64,000 nt of DNA from the NCBI RefSeq assembly GCF_022376445.1, contig NW_025955077.1, positions 1 through 64,000 of the forward strand, given 5' to 3'. Below are positions 30,366-40,991 of the stretch, piece by piece. Source of the stretch: Fomitopsis serialis (taxonomy: Eukaryota; Basidiomycota; Agaricomycetes; Polyporales; Fomitopsidaceae). The notes beneath the pieces are model-generated. The model did no database searches. It worked only from the letters and a program-made list of their open reading frames with translations, and was not told the origin of the DNA. A program made the translations under genes and the position numbers. The stretch's first letter is position 1, and every line of letters starts with the position of its first letter.

Positions 30366-32309
30366 CACCGGGCGAGAGTCGGAATCTTTCGTCCCGAAAG
30401 ATTGGAAAAAGAGTTCGAATCTTTTTACCCATATTTGGTATGAATGATTAGTAATATGATTGCAAACATTATGTTCGATCATTGTGTGCACAATATTGGA
30501 GACAGATTCCTAAAAAGATTGTAGACATTGTTTTGAATCATTCTGTGTGCAGTATTGAAGACAGATTGGTGTAAAGATTGGAAATGAGTTTTGGTCATAA
30601 CATCTCTGATCTTTCAATGTAGAAGCTTGCAGAAAGTTCTCAGATGCAGAATGAATATTTTGGGCCAAATTGATTGTGAACAGACATCAAAAGGATTGCA
30701 GAGTGATAAGTTACAAACTTGTTTCTCCATAATCACATCATGTAATATTGACAAATGATTGTGACAGGCTTCACAATCCTCCATGTCTAATGTATTCCAA
30801 AGGTCTTTCAAAGGAAGTTTTGAGTTCTGTGAATACTGTCTTTTAGGTATGAAAGATTGGAAAGTATGATTGCAATCCTATCACAGCACATGTGTGCAGA
30901 AAGATGGTGATAGGATTAGAATGCAATTTTGAAGCTTGTGTCTCTGATTGAAGTGTAACATTGTTCATGATCTCTCCACAAACTCTTCTCCTGAAATATT
31001 GGGAACATTGTACTCAAGATTTGGGCATGAAGTATTGGAAATAGATAGCAGTGGCACACCTAGCTGCAGTGTACCCTCTCAATTCCAACAGCTCACATGA
31101 AGAGATACATGAAGTATTGTGACCATGGGGGTGACAAATCATGTTTGTGATCTTTCAGGGAACAAAGATAGTGAATGAAAGTGTGCCACTCCTAAAAGAT
31201 TGCAAACATGTGTGTGCCACTCGTGAAAGATTGCAAACAAATGGGTGCCACTCAGAGCAGATTGTAAAGAAATCAGTACTGATGCCATCTGGGACCAGCC
31301 TCTGCATATGTAAACATGGTCAATCACACTGGACTATGACTTGGATAGGCAGACAAGTCAATACAGTGACAGGCTGACTAATATATGTAGTACATGTATA
31401 TGTATAAAGCACATACACTGGATAGTACAGCCTGAACATTGGGACAATTAGTGGTGTTGCAGGTGATTGTACAGTGTAATTGTACAAGGACATGTAACAT
31501 GCTTGTACAACTGCCATGCATATGTATTGCTACTGTACAACTACCTGTGCAACTGTACAAGGAGTTGTACAACTACTTGTACATCTACTTGTACATAACA
31601 ACTTGTACAACTACTTGTACATCTACTTGTACAGGGACTTGTACAACTACCTGTGCAACTGTACAAAGACTTGTACAGCTACTTGTACATCTACTTGTAC
31701 ATAACAACTTGTACAACTACTTGTACATCTACTTGTACAGGGACTTGTACAACTACCTGTGCAACTGTACAAAGACTTGTACAGCTACTTGTACAAGGGC
31801 TGGTACAAGGGCTTGTACAACTACTTGTACAAGTAGTTGTACAACTACTTGTACAGTGACTTGTACAAGGGCTTGTACAAAGGCTTGTACAAAGACTTGT
31901 ACAAGGGCTTGTACATGGGATTTGTACAAGGACTTGTACAAGGGCTTGTACAAAGGCTTGTACAAAGACTTGTACAAGGGCTTGCACAAAGGCTTGTACA
32001 ACTACTTGTACAACTACTTGTACAGGGACTTGTACAGGGACTTGTACATCTACTACGTGCAGTCACAGAGCAGTGCGAGCAGAACTCTGAGGCCGGGCAA
32101 CGTACAGCACGACGCACACAGTGATCGTGAGCACGTAGGGCCAATTCGCTACGTGCACAGACAGCCGACGGATGGACAGCATGCGCGCGCAAGTGAGCAA
32201 GCAAGTGGGTGACAAGGCGGGTACAGGGCATGACAACGCCCAGCACGACACGGACACGGACAGTGACCATATGCATACAGGGTGAATACCCTGTGTGCAA
32301 ACATGGCCG
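30366..32309 (+). repeat. Left inverted arm, 1,944 bp
   Basis: Reverse complement of 34504-36447. Contains the AAAGATTG subterminal field (30366-31300) and the TTGTACA array (31484-32055). The arms diverge abruptly after CATGGCCG at 32309. Confidence 0.93.
31484..32055 (+). repeat. TTGTACA 12-bp repeat array, left arm
   Basis: Roughly 40 or more copies of a 12-bp unit, such as ACTACTTGTACA or AGGGCTTGTACA, each centred on the palindrome TTGTACAA/TGTACA. A higher-order unit of about 117 bp is duplicated (about 31571-31687 and 31688-31804). Long periodic frames across it (Leu-Tyr, Thr-Cys or Val-Gln repeats) are by-products of the 12-bp period. Confidence 0.93.
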
Positions 32310-34503
32310 AGGAACGGACCATGCGTGAATGGCCGAAGGACAAGCCTGAGGGAGGGCGAGTAGGCAGTAGACATACAGGAGCGCACAACAGAACACACAC
32401 CACCCACGAGCGCAGAGGGCAAAAGCCCCACGTACAAACACAGCCGACACGCAGAGCCATACCGACGAGCAGCGATGACTGCGAGCGGACGGGAGCGAGC
32501 GGGTGACGGGGGAGGGCGAGCAGCTGGGAGAGACAGCCAAGCGGCTGGGAGACAGGCGAGGACGAGCAAACCGCAGGGCACGGACGGGCAAGCGGATGGC
32601 GGAGGAGGGCGAGCACACGGCGAGGGAGGGCGAGTGGACGGCAAGGGAGGGCAAGCGGGTGGCGAGGGAGGGCGAGCAGCTAGAGAGACAGGCAAGCAGC
32701 TAGAAGACAGGCGAGAACGAGCGGACAGTGAGGGGCGTGCGCGAGCGAGCAGACGGCGGTGAAGGGCAGCAAGCGGCTAGGAGACAGGCGAGGACGAGTA
32801 GATGGCGGGCGCAGACGGGAGCGAGCGGGTGGCGGGGGAGGCGAGCGGCTGGGAGAGACATGCAAGCAGCTGGGAGACAGACGAGGACGAGTACACAGCA
32901 AACGAGGACGGAAGCGAGCGGATGGCGAGGGAGGGCAAGCAGCTGGGAGATAGGCGAGGACGGATGGACGGCATGTACAGGATACGGCGACGTGCAGCAC
33001 AGGCTGCACAGCGCAAATGTCCACCGCAGGCACGCAGAGCTAACACCTTTTATGCAGATGCCTTTCATGTTGACCGAGTCAGCACCTTCGACACCTCGGG
33101 GGGCTCCGGGAGGCCTCCTTGGACGTCGGTAGCGTCCCTCGGTGTTGCCGCCTTCGATGCCTCCTTCGGGATTGTTGGCTTTGACACAACCTCCTGCGGC
33201 GTTGCAACCTTGCAGGCTTCCCGAGGCGTAAGCGGGCTGAGTTCCTCCCTCATCGGTGTCGGAGGTACAGTCGACCTCAACGGCTCTACCCTCAGAACTG
33301 CTGGGGACCCAAGAAGTCGAGGGCGAGCAGGCATGAAGCCGAAGACGGAAGGGCAGGCCCGGGTGGGCGGTGGTCGGGTAAGAGGACAAATGCAGGCAGG
33401 AAAGAACGTGTTGGCGGGCGGGTGGTCGAGCTAGCAACAGGGCGATCACGGGCGTACAAGAACACGCGGACAGGGTAGGGGTGAATGGGCGAGAGAAGAG
33501 CAACGAGAACGGGAGGGCAAGCTAACGAGAGGATGGGCATACAGGACAGACTGGTGATGCGGGTGCGAGAGGGCGGGCACGTGGGCATAAGAGGGTAAGC
33601 GGGCAGGCACCAGAGTGCAAGCAGGTAGGCGCGAGAGTGCAAGCAGGTAGGCGCGAGAGGATAAGCGGGCAAGCAAGAGGGCGACAGCGAAAGGGCGAGG
33701 GCGAGCCAGGGAGAAGGATGGGAATGGGCTGCAATGTGAGGCAGGGCGGGCGGGCCATTCAACAGGTGGGCGAACAAAGCAGGCGGGCGCGTAAGCTGAG
33801 CAAAGGAGACGGGGAGAGCGCGCGGGCGGGCGTGCAAGCAAAGAGGGCGAGGGCGGGCACGGACTGGCGGGACTGGCGGACAAATAGGCACTGCAAGTTG
33901 TTGCTTGTCAATGCATTTGCTCGAGCATGGTGACTGAAAACAGAAGCTGTCAGTAGGAATGCTAAAAACGACCGACCTTGGGTTTCACGCCTCTGCTTTC
34001 CTGTCTCTTCGTTCACCACTCCTACCCGTCATTCGTTCTGTCCCTCTTCCTCCAACTGCGCTCGGTTATTGTGCTCAGGCTTGCGCACTCGGGCTAGTGG
34101 GACGGCACGAATGCCTCGTGTCGGGATGGCAGTCAATGACAGCTCCGCCTAACGGGTCAATATCGATTGTACTGCGGCCTCAATTGATGGCTCAAACGGT
34201 GTAGCCACATCGCCGGTGCTAGTACCCAGTAAGCTTAAGTCGCCCGCCTCGGTCGGATCCTTATCGAGTGGTGAGCCAAATGGGACAAAGCGCAGGACCT
34301 TGCGTTCGCGCAACAGCCGTCTGGTGGTACCGGTGCCATCACAATATTTGGTGATGTGATCGAGAAAGCCCGAGTCGGGAGCCTGGGTCGTACTAGTCGA
34401 GCTCTATAGCCTTATCGTGAAGATGGTCAGAAGAATTGTCATCGATGTGCCATGCACATTCACAAACCTTTAAAGAAGGCCTATGGCCATGTTCACCTGC
34501 TGA
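32310..34503. other. Spacer of the inverted-repeat element, purine-rich filler
   Basis: Mostly degenerate repeats of GCGAGGGAGGGCGAGCAGCTGG-like blocks at 32480-33000 and GGCGCGAGAGTGCAAGCAGG-like blocks at 33580-33660. This texture also fills the TIR element at 19.1-23.5 kb. The interval 33020-33330 is different in character (listed separately), and 33950-34430 is unremarkable. Confidence 0.6.
33020..33334 (-). CDS. Gene-like repeat-containing stretch in the spacer
   Basis: One minus frame encodes repeated KAATPRDA/KVATPQEV/KPTIPKEA units between TVPPTPMREELSPLTPREAC and VQGGLPEPPEVSKVLTRS. Another frame over the same DNA reads Gly-rich repeats. The in-frame 9-residue periodicity in unlike surroundings suggests a captured exon, but no start, stop or splice sites could be fixed. 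Confidence 0.3.
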
Positions 34504-36447
34504 CGGCCATGTTTGCACACAGGGTATTCACCCTGTATGCATATGGTCACTGTCCGTGTCCGTGTCGTGCTGGGCGTTGTCATGCCCTGTACCCGCCTTG
34601 TCACCCACTTGCTTGCTCACTTGCGCGCGCATGCTGTCCATCCGTCGGCTGTCTGTGCACGTAGCGAATTGGCCCTACATGCTCACGATCACTGTGTGCG
34701 TCGTGCTGTACGTTGCCCGGCCTCAGAGTTCTGCTCGCACTGCTCTGTGACTGCACGTAGTAGATGTACAAGTCCCTGTACAAGTCCCTGTACAAGTAGT
34801 TGTACAAGTAGTTGTACAAGCCTTTGTGCAAGCCCTTGTACAAGTCTTTGTACAAGCCTTTGTACAAGCCCTTGTACAAGTCCTTGTACAAATCCCATGT
34901 ACAAGCCCTTGTACAAGTCTTTGTACAAGCCTTTGTACAAGCCCTTGTACAAGTCACTGTACAAGTAGTTGTACAACTACTTGTACAAGTAGTTGTACAA
35001 GCCCTTGTACCAGCCCTTGTACAAGTAGCTGTACAAGTCTTTGTACAGTTGCACAGGTAGTTGTACAAGTCCCTGTACAAGTAGATGTACAAGTAGTTGT
35101 ACAAGTTGTTATGTACAAGTAGATGTACAAGTAGCTGTACAAGTCTTTGTACAGTTGCACAGGTAGTTGTACAAGTCCCTGTACAAGTAGATGTACAAGT
35201 AGTTGTACAAGTTGTTATGTACAAGTAGATGTACAAGTAGTTGTACAACTCCTTGTACAGTTGCACAGGTAGTTGTACAGTAGCAATACATATGCATGGC
35301 AGTTGTACAAGCATGTTACATGTCCTTGTACAATTACACTGTACAATCACCTGCAACACCACTAATTGTCCCAATGTTCAGGCTGTACTATCCAGTGTAT
35401 GTGCTTTATACATATACATGTACTACATATATTAGTCAGCCTGTCACTGTATTGACTTGTCTGCCTATCCAAGTCATAGTCCAGTGTGATTGACCATGTT
35501 TACATATGCAGAGGCTGGTCCCAGATGGCATCAGTACTGATTTCTTTACAATCTGCTCTGAGTGGCACCCATTTGTTTGCAATCTTTCACGAGTGGCACA
35601 CACATGTTTGCAATCTTTTAGGAGTGGCACACTTTCATTCACTATCTTTGTTCCCTGAAAGATCACAAACATGATTTGTCACCCCCATGGTCACAATACT
35701 TCATGTATCTCTTCATGTGAGCTGTTGGAATTGAGAGGGTACACTGCAGCTAGGTGTGCCACTGCTATCTATTTCCAATACTTCATGCCCAAATCTTGAG
35801 TACAATGTTCCCAATATTTCAGGAGAAGAGTTTGTGGAGAGATCATGAACAATGTTACACTTCAATCAGAGACACAAGCTTCAAAATTGCATTCTAATCC
35901 TATCACCATCTTTCTGCACACATGTGCTGTGATAGGATTGCAATCATACTTTCCAATCTTTCATACCTAAAAGACAGTATTCACAGAACTCAAAACTTCC
36001 TTTGAAAGACCTTTGGAATACATTAGACATGGAGGATTGTGAAGCCTGTCACAATCATTTGTCAATATTACATGATGTGATTATGGAGAAACAAGTTTGT
36101 AACTTATCACTCTGCAATCCTTTTGATGTCTGTTCACAATCAATTTGGCCCAAAATATTCATTCTGCATCTGAGAACTTTCTGCAAGCTTCTACATTGAA
36201 AGATCAGAGATGTTATGACCAAAACTCATTTCCAATCTTTACACCAATCTGTCTTCAATACTGCACACAGAATGATTCAAAACAATGTCTACAATCTTTT
36301 TAGGAATCTGTCTCCAATATTGTGCACACAATGATCGAACATAATGTTTGCAATCATATTACTAATCATTCATACCAAATATGGGTAAAAAGATTCGAAC
36401 TCTTTTTCCAATCTTTCGGGACGAAAGATTCCGACTCTCGCCCGGTG
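34504..36447 (-). repeat. Right inverted arm, 1,944 bp
   Basis: Mirror of 30366-32309, ending CTCGCCCGGTG at 36447 and followed by ATT. It ends about 180 bp before the ATG of the next plus-strand gene. Confidence 0.93.
34758..35329 (-). repeat. TTGTACA 12-bp repeat array, right arm
   Basis: Inverted copy of the left-arm array, base for base as far as I compared. Confidence 0.93.
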
Positions 36448-36625
36448 ATTGCTGCGATACCGCTTATGGAAATTATGAGTCACGTGTTTCCCACGGAGGG
36501 AGCGGCATCGCCGGCTGCGAACGACTTATGGTCGACAAAGCCCTCCTCTCTCCCTCCGGTCGGAGTCGGGGACCACCGACTCGACAGCCACCGACGACGG
36601 TTCCTCTTTATCCTTTGCCAAAACC

Positions 36626-37489
36626 ATGTCTGCATCGGCGAAGATGACTGCAATCCCACTTCCGGTCGTCCCGGCCGCTCGTTCGACAATCGCTCCTCCG
36701 AAGGGACCGCGACTCAACCTCCCTCCTCCCTTCAAGCCTCAGGCGGAAAGCGCGACAAGAGAGGTATGCGATTTCGCAGTCTCAGCTCGCAGTATCATGC
36801 TGACGATGTTTCAGGAACTACGGGACGCGTGCCATGTCGAACCGTTTGCCCTACTCCCTCGCATGTTCATCCCCATCCCTTCTGCAATCTACAGGCCGCC
36901 AACCATGCACTATGGATGGTCCGCTCCTCGGGAGACCCTTCTGGCCTACGCAAAGGAACACGGCTTGATCCTGATGATGGGCAGGCGCAGACGACCGCTT
37001 GCTGACGAGTCGGATGGGGAGAGCAGCGACGATGACGCTAGTGACTCATCCACTGACGATGGCACGGAGGACACCGGAAGTGGCGATGATGACTCTTCCA
37101 GCAAGGGAGGTGACGAGTCAGATGGGAGTGGCACAGTTGTTGTTGAGAGGACATGCAGGCCGTTGCCGCCGCTCTTCCCGAACCCGCGCGGGATGAACAT
37201 CGACGAACCCGCGTCGATGGTAGCCGCCTTGAAACATGTCTCTACTCAGCTATCGAAGGACGGTTTGCAGGTAGCGACCATGGCACTGCACTCCACACTG
37301 CAGCACGACGAAGACGAGCTGCGGATCATATCAGTTTACACGAACTACCATCTTCACCGCAAAGACCTCCCCTCGCCTGAGGATATTCGGAAGCTCGGAG
37401 AGGCCGTGGGGATCACTGCACCGCCGAAGTGGTACATTGATAGGGACAAGTACGAATGGTACTTGATCAGGGACCCGTATGGTCGGTGA
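36626..37489 (+). CDS. Unknown acidic protein, 270 aa
   Basis: ATG 36626 (AAAACCATGT) starts MSASAKMTAIPLPVVPAARS. An intron at 36764-36814 (GTATGC to TTTCAG, 51 bp) keeps frame. The second exon includes ELRDACHVEPFALLPRMF, then YGWSAPRETLLAYAKEHGLI. A long acidic Ser/Asp tract follows (about residues 115-160, for example DESDGESSDDDASDSSTDDG). A conserved-looking C-terminal region contains KDLPSPEDIRKLGEAVGI, PPKWYIDRDKYEWYLIRD and a Gly-Arg end. No family recognised. The 6-kb inverted-repeat element has landed in its upstream region, so its promoter may be altered. Confidence 0.7.
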   Translation: MSASAKMTAIPLPVVPAARSTIAPPKGPRLNLPPPFKPQAESATREVCDFAVSARSIMLTMFQELRDACHVEPFALLPRMFIPIPSAIYRPPTMHYGWSAPRETLLAYAKEHGLILMMGRRRRPLADESDGESSDDDASDSSTDDGTEDTGSGDDDSSSKGGDESDGSGTVVVERTCRPLPPLFPNPRGMNIDEPASMVAALKHVSTQLSKDGLQVATMALHSTLQHDEDELRIISVYTNYHLHRKDLPSPEDIRKLGEAVGITAPPKWYIDRDKYEWYLIRDPYGR

Positions 37490-37840
37490 TAATAGTGAGT
37501 TTGTCCCGTCTTCATCTGCCTTCGTTGGCATCGACTGACCTCATCCTGTAGTGTGGCGCATCTCACCTCTCGCGTCTACCTGTTTGAGTTATGGACTTGT
37601 GTGTATCTCCAGTGTATATATGGACTGCATGTAACACGGAAAGCATTCCCGCGGTGTTCTCATGCTCACGAATTGTCGATACCGTTTGTAACGATAATGT
37701 TTACCACGATTCTCGATTTCGAGGAGACGTTCGCCACAGCCTTACAACCTGATACATATGTCTGAAAGCATCACGCTACGAGGCTAGGGCTCGATGATTC
37801 AACATTCGAGGGGTCTTATGGCGTCAGAGCTCTCCCGCCT
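37490..37840. other. Intergenic, nothing recognised
   Basis: 3' region between two convergent genes. Confidence 0.5.
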
Positions 37841-38447
37841 CTACCATTCGGCGGACCTCATCCAGTGTCCCACGCACGCTCTCAAATCCAAAAGCCTCAC
37901 TCTGCCGTTCCAGTCTAAGGGCCCAGCCTCCTCGCCAACATCGAGCTCACCATTTCCCCCCCACGCGAACGTGAATATAAGGAGCATCTCGCCCTCCTGC
38001 GTAGCACTGATCACGTTGGTGATCTGCGCAAGGCGTTCTGCTGTCGAGGGCGATGTCATGGTCGAGACGACCTAATGGCAAACCGTCAGACTCGTGAGCG
38101 CAGTGGTCTGTCTGCACTGTTACAGCACCTTTGATGGTGGAAAGAACTCGAACATCTCGTGCACTGCCCCTGGCCGGTCTGCGAGCTCAACTTCGCATCG
38201 CAGACCTGTCGGAAACGTATCCAGGATATCGCATCTTACGATTACGTGGATGGATTGCCTAGGTAAGTATTCAAAGCGATGTTGTCAATTAGACTGAATC
38301 TGTGATCGCGGTAAGTTGCCACAGAAGGCCTTTGACATACGTTGGATCACGGGCCTTCGCGAGCAGACCTCGAAAAAGCTGCTCTTTGGTCAGCCTGACG
38401 GGCTCGTCTGGGTTGTTGACGGAAAGAGTAACGGCTGCGAGACGCAT
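37841..38447 (-). pseudogene. DUF1857/AtaL-like protein, copy 1, frame-shifted near the end
   Basis: ATG at 38447 gives MRLAAVTLSVNNPDEPVRLT followed by KEQLFRGLLAKARDP. After an intron comes HVIVRCDILDTFPTGLRCEV, then GAVHEMFEFFPPSKV. After a further intron (GTGCTG to CCATTAG) comes SPSTAERLAQITNVISATQE and LLIFTFAWGGNGEL. This is the exon plan and sequence of copies 2 and 3 (43.3 and 44.4 kb). From about 37912 the homologous C-terminus (ERQSEAFGFESVRGTLDEVR) lies one base out of frame. As written, the protein ends in unrelated residues. The family has a Bet v1/SRPBCC-type fold; its biochemical role is generally unknown, although AtaL is encoded in the acetylaranotin cluster. Confidence 0.7.
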
Positions 38448-38780
38448 TGCACTGAGATATCAATGGAGACGGACTGGAGATCGTGAGAGCAATGCGCGTC
38501 AAGTTTAACGCAGGTTTGGGAGAGTTTGAGTGCACCCGTATGCAATAGCACGCCCCGAAATCTCATTGGTAACTGCAGGATCGTATGTCAGTTCCGAAGA
38601 CAAACGATGCGTCGTTCTAAGTTCGATCACTGTAACTGGACGCTGTTGCATAAACGCGTCGATATACAACGTCCGTTCGGGGCTCAATCGTAGAGCATTG
38701 TATCATTGCTTAGGACCTAGTGTACATGTCGTTAGCACAACAGCAGTTAGCTTGTGTAGGCTGAATCTCCTCTGCGAGAA

Positions 38781-40523
38781 CTATGAGGTATCTTTCCCCT
38801 CCAGGAGCATTTGATCTAAGCAATAGTCAGCTTCCCCCATGCACCGTCCCGTTCAAACAGACAATGAGACATACCATCGAAGTCTAACCTCCGCTCGAAC
38901 TCATCAGACAGAAGGTGCCGATGGATCTTCTCGCCGACATCCGGTTGCACCGAAGCGCATTCGCGCTCGCCACCGTCGCCATCGACCACCCGCCACCACG
39001 AGAACTCCCCATCATAGTCATCGTCGTACTGTGCCTGGAGGGTCACGTTCATCCGACCGACAAACAGCACCGAGATGAGGCGGAGCGAGGGTATCGCGCG
39101 TGCGAGGCTGCCATGCACCTGGCGGAAGAACGTCTGCCAGTGGGAGGGGACGCGGTCGGGGTCGCCGTGCCATACGTCTTCGCGTCCGTTGTCTACTGGG
39201 GGCGTGTAGTCGAGGTCGATGACAATCAGCCTGATGCTGAGCAGACGTGTCGTTGAGAGGAGCGGTACCATCTTCTGCTGCCGACGTAAGAAAAATCAGC
39301 TATCGTCAGTGTCAGCGGCTCGTGCTGAAGACTCACCAGCCAGCGGAGACCTTCTGACTGGTCGAACTTGATGGTCAGCATCAGATACCGAAGTCGCGCC
39401 TGCGGCGTCGTCACCGCTGCGACCAGGCTCTCCCAGAACTCGGCATCGTGCATGTCATCTTGAGGACACAACATAGACAACACAACAGGCACAGTCTCGC
39501 GTATTGAGCGGAGCAGAGAGATGCTGTCGGGGAAGTACGTCTTCAAGTCCAGCCACCGCACCGGTGTGCCCCAAACGCACATCACGTTCTGTTGGTCCCC
39601 GGTAACGTGCTTCAAGGGCACTGATGACGGCCATTGCACGAAGGACATATCGGCGTGGGTCATCTCGCATATCCTCCACATCGAGAGGGTGCGGAGGTTC
39701 GGGAACAGCTGACGGAAGGGGAGGTACGCGCAGAACGTGAGACACAGTTCCTCGGTGGCGGGCCACGGGTGGATGAGGCTGGCGCCGTCGAGGTTAGCAT
39801 TCACAGGGGCATCGGCGAGTCGGAACTGGCGCAGATCGAGTACGCGCGCACGTTCTAGAAGGGGGAGCTGGCTGAGATGGCGCAGGTCGCTCCGAGTAGA
39901 ATCGTGCGTCTCGTAGGAGAGGGTGAGCTTCGTCGGTCGGCTGGGTATGCGCATCGCGACGGCGAACGTCTTCTCGCCAATGTCCATGAGCTCCAGGGTG
40001 TCGAGCCGTTCTAAGCCTACGAGTGCGTCTCCAACGCTGGCGTTGGCCTCGATGAGGTCTTCTACGCATTGGAGCGACAACACTCGCAGATTCACCGTCT
40101 GCCCGAGGAGGGCCGCGAGATCGCCCGGGATGGGTGAGGATTTGTCGAAATGATACGGCACCCACACCGTAGAGAATGACAGAGCCCCAAACGCCTTGCG
40201 TTCTATCCGCAGTTCGGACAGGAGAGATGCCCGGTAGTATTTTCCGATGGTCATAGATGAACACATTGCACGTAGCTGATCCTTGTTAGTGGGCTTGACA
40301 AACGACATGGATCGTCTGATTGCGGCTGCGTGACACTCGCGGCATACCATCGACAGAGTGCGTGCATCTTCCACAGAGAGATAGGTCGTGACTCTGTACC
40401 AGAGATCGTAGTTCATGAGCTGCTGTGCTAGACATTGTGCGGAGGTCATAACATCCTTAGGAGCGCCGACGAAGGGGAGGCCTGATATTGAGCTGGATAC
40501 AGCACTGAGAATGTGCTGCATGT
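38781..40523 (-). CDS. F-box/leucine-rich type protein
   Basis: ATG 40523 gives MQHILSAVSSSISGLP, with an F-box-like segment beginning MNYDLWYRVTTYLSVEDART and continuing LSMVCRECHAAAIRRSM. About ten leucine-rich stretches follow (for example RVLSLQCVEDLIEANASVGD and LDTLELMDIGEKTFAVAMR). An intron (GTGAGT to GTCGGCAG, 39278-39336) joins QKMVPLLSTTRLLSIRLIVI. A possible last intron (GTATGT to TTGCTTAG, about 38819-38877) gives the stop at 38781; if it is retained the protein stops at 38816. The architecture is that of agaricomycete F-box proteins, which act as substrate receptors in SCF ubiquitin ligases. The substrate is unknown. It separates DUF1857 copy 1 from the other copies. Confidence 0.78.
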
Positions 40524-40991
40524 CCAGCACAACGACTTGGACTCGTACGCGAAAGAGTGCGACGAGTTTGACCAGTGCGTGGTCCGTCTGTATTTCAGAT
40601 TGTTGCTCTCGTGTCAGGTGTGGTGATCTTGTCGAGGATCGAGCACAGATCGAGCAACGTACACGTAGTTGATGGTCAGACAAGGATATCCTGAGGCATG
40701 AAGGTTTGAAGGTTTGAATGATTTTCTACCTCTCCTTGGGGAGACTAAGTTGATGGGATATCGCAACGTACACTGGCAGAGTTCAAGTTCAGGCGACCTG
40801 AATTCAATGTTGCACTTAGACAGTTGCAGGTTTTTTCGACGTCCAAACTTGAGCGGTTCGAAACGAGAGAGTCGCAGAAAGCAGCGCGTCAGCTCTCCGG
40901 AGCTACAGGTACAAGTGATTGTTGGGATCAAGTTGGGATGGCCGATGGCCCGGGCGATGTCGATGAGGCCTAGGATATTTCCATAATAGGA
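40524..40991. other. Intergenic, divergent promoter region
   Basis: Between the minus-strand F-box gene and the plus-strand GTPase gene. No conserved element recognised. Alternative upstream starts for the F-box frame exist up to 40683 but are not preferred. Confidence 0.5.

Larger units (their letters stand above)
30366..36447. mobile_element. 6,082-bp element with 1,944-bp inverted arms and 3-bp target duplication
   Basis: Positions x in 30366-32309 pair with 66813-x in 34504-36447 without a gap; the only mismatch I found is 32134/34679 (a CG to TG change). The ends read CACCGGGCGAGAGTCGG and its inverse, and ATT stands immediately outside each end (30363-30365, 36448-36450). The outer 900 bp of each arm is rich in AAAGATTG motifs, as in elements with subterminal transposase-binding arrays. 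A CAC...GTG terminus with a 3-bp duplication fits CACTA/CMC-type elements; this is a structural inference since no transposase is present. The spacer (32310-34503) is purine-rich filler with one gene-like stretch. Confidence 0.85.

Noticed and set aside
31484..32055. CRISPR array or phage feature
   Set aside because: The repeats are 12 bp with no unique spacers, and the DNA is eukaryotic with spliceosomal introns throughout.
31439..32212. 257-residue open frame of Leu-Tyr-Asn and Thr-Cys repeats in the left arm, mirrored at 34601-35374
   Set aside because: It exists only because a 12-bp period without stops runs through TTGTACA repeats. All three frames are open and neither end has gene signals.
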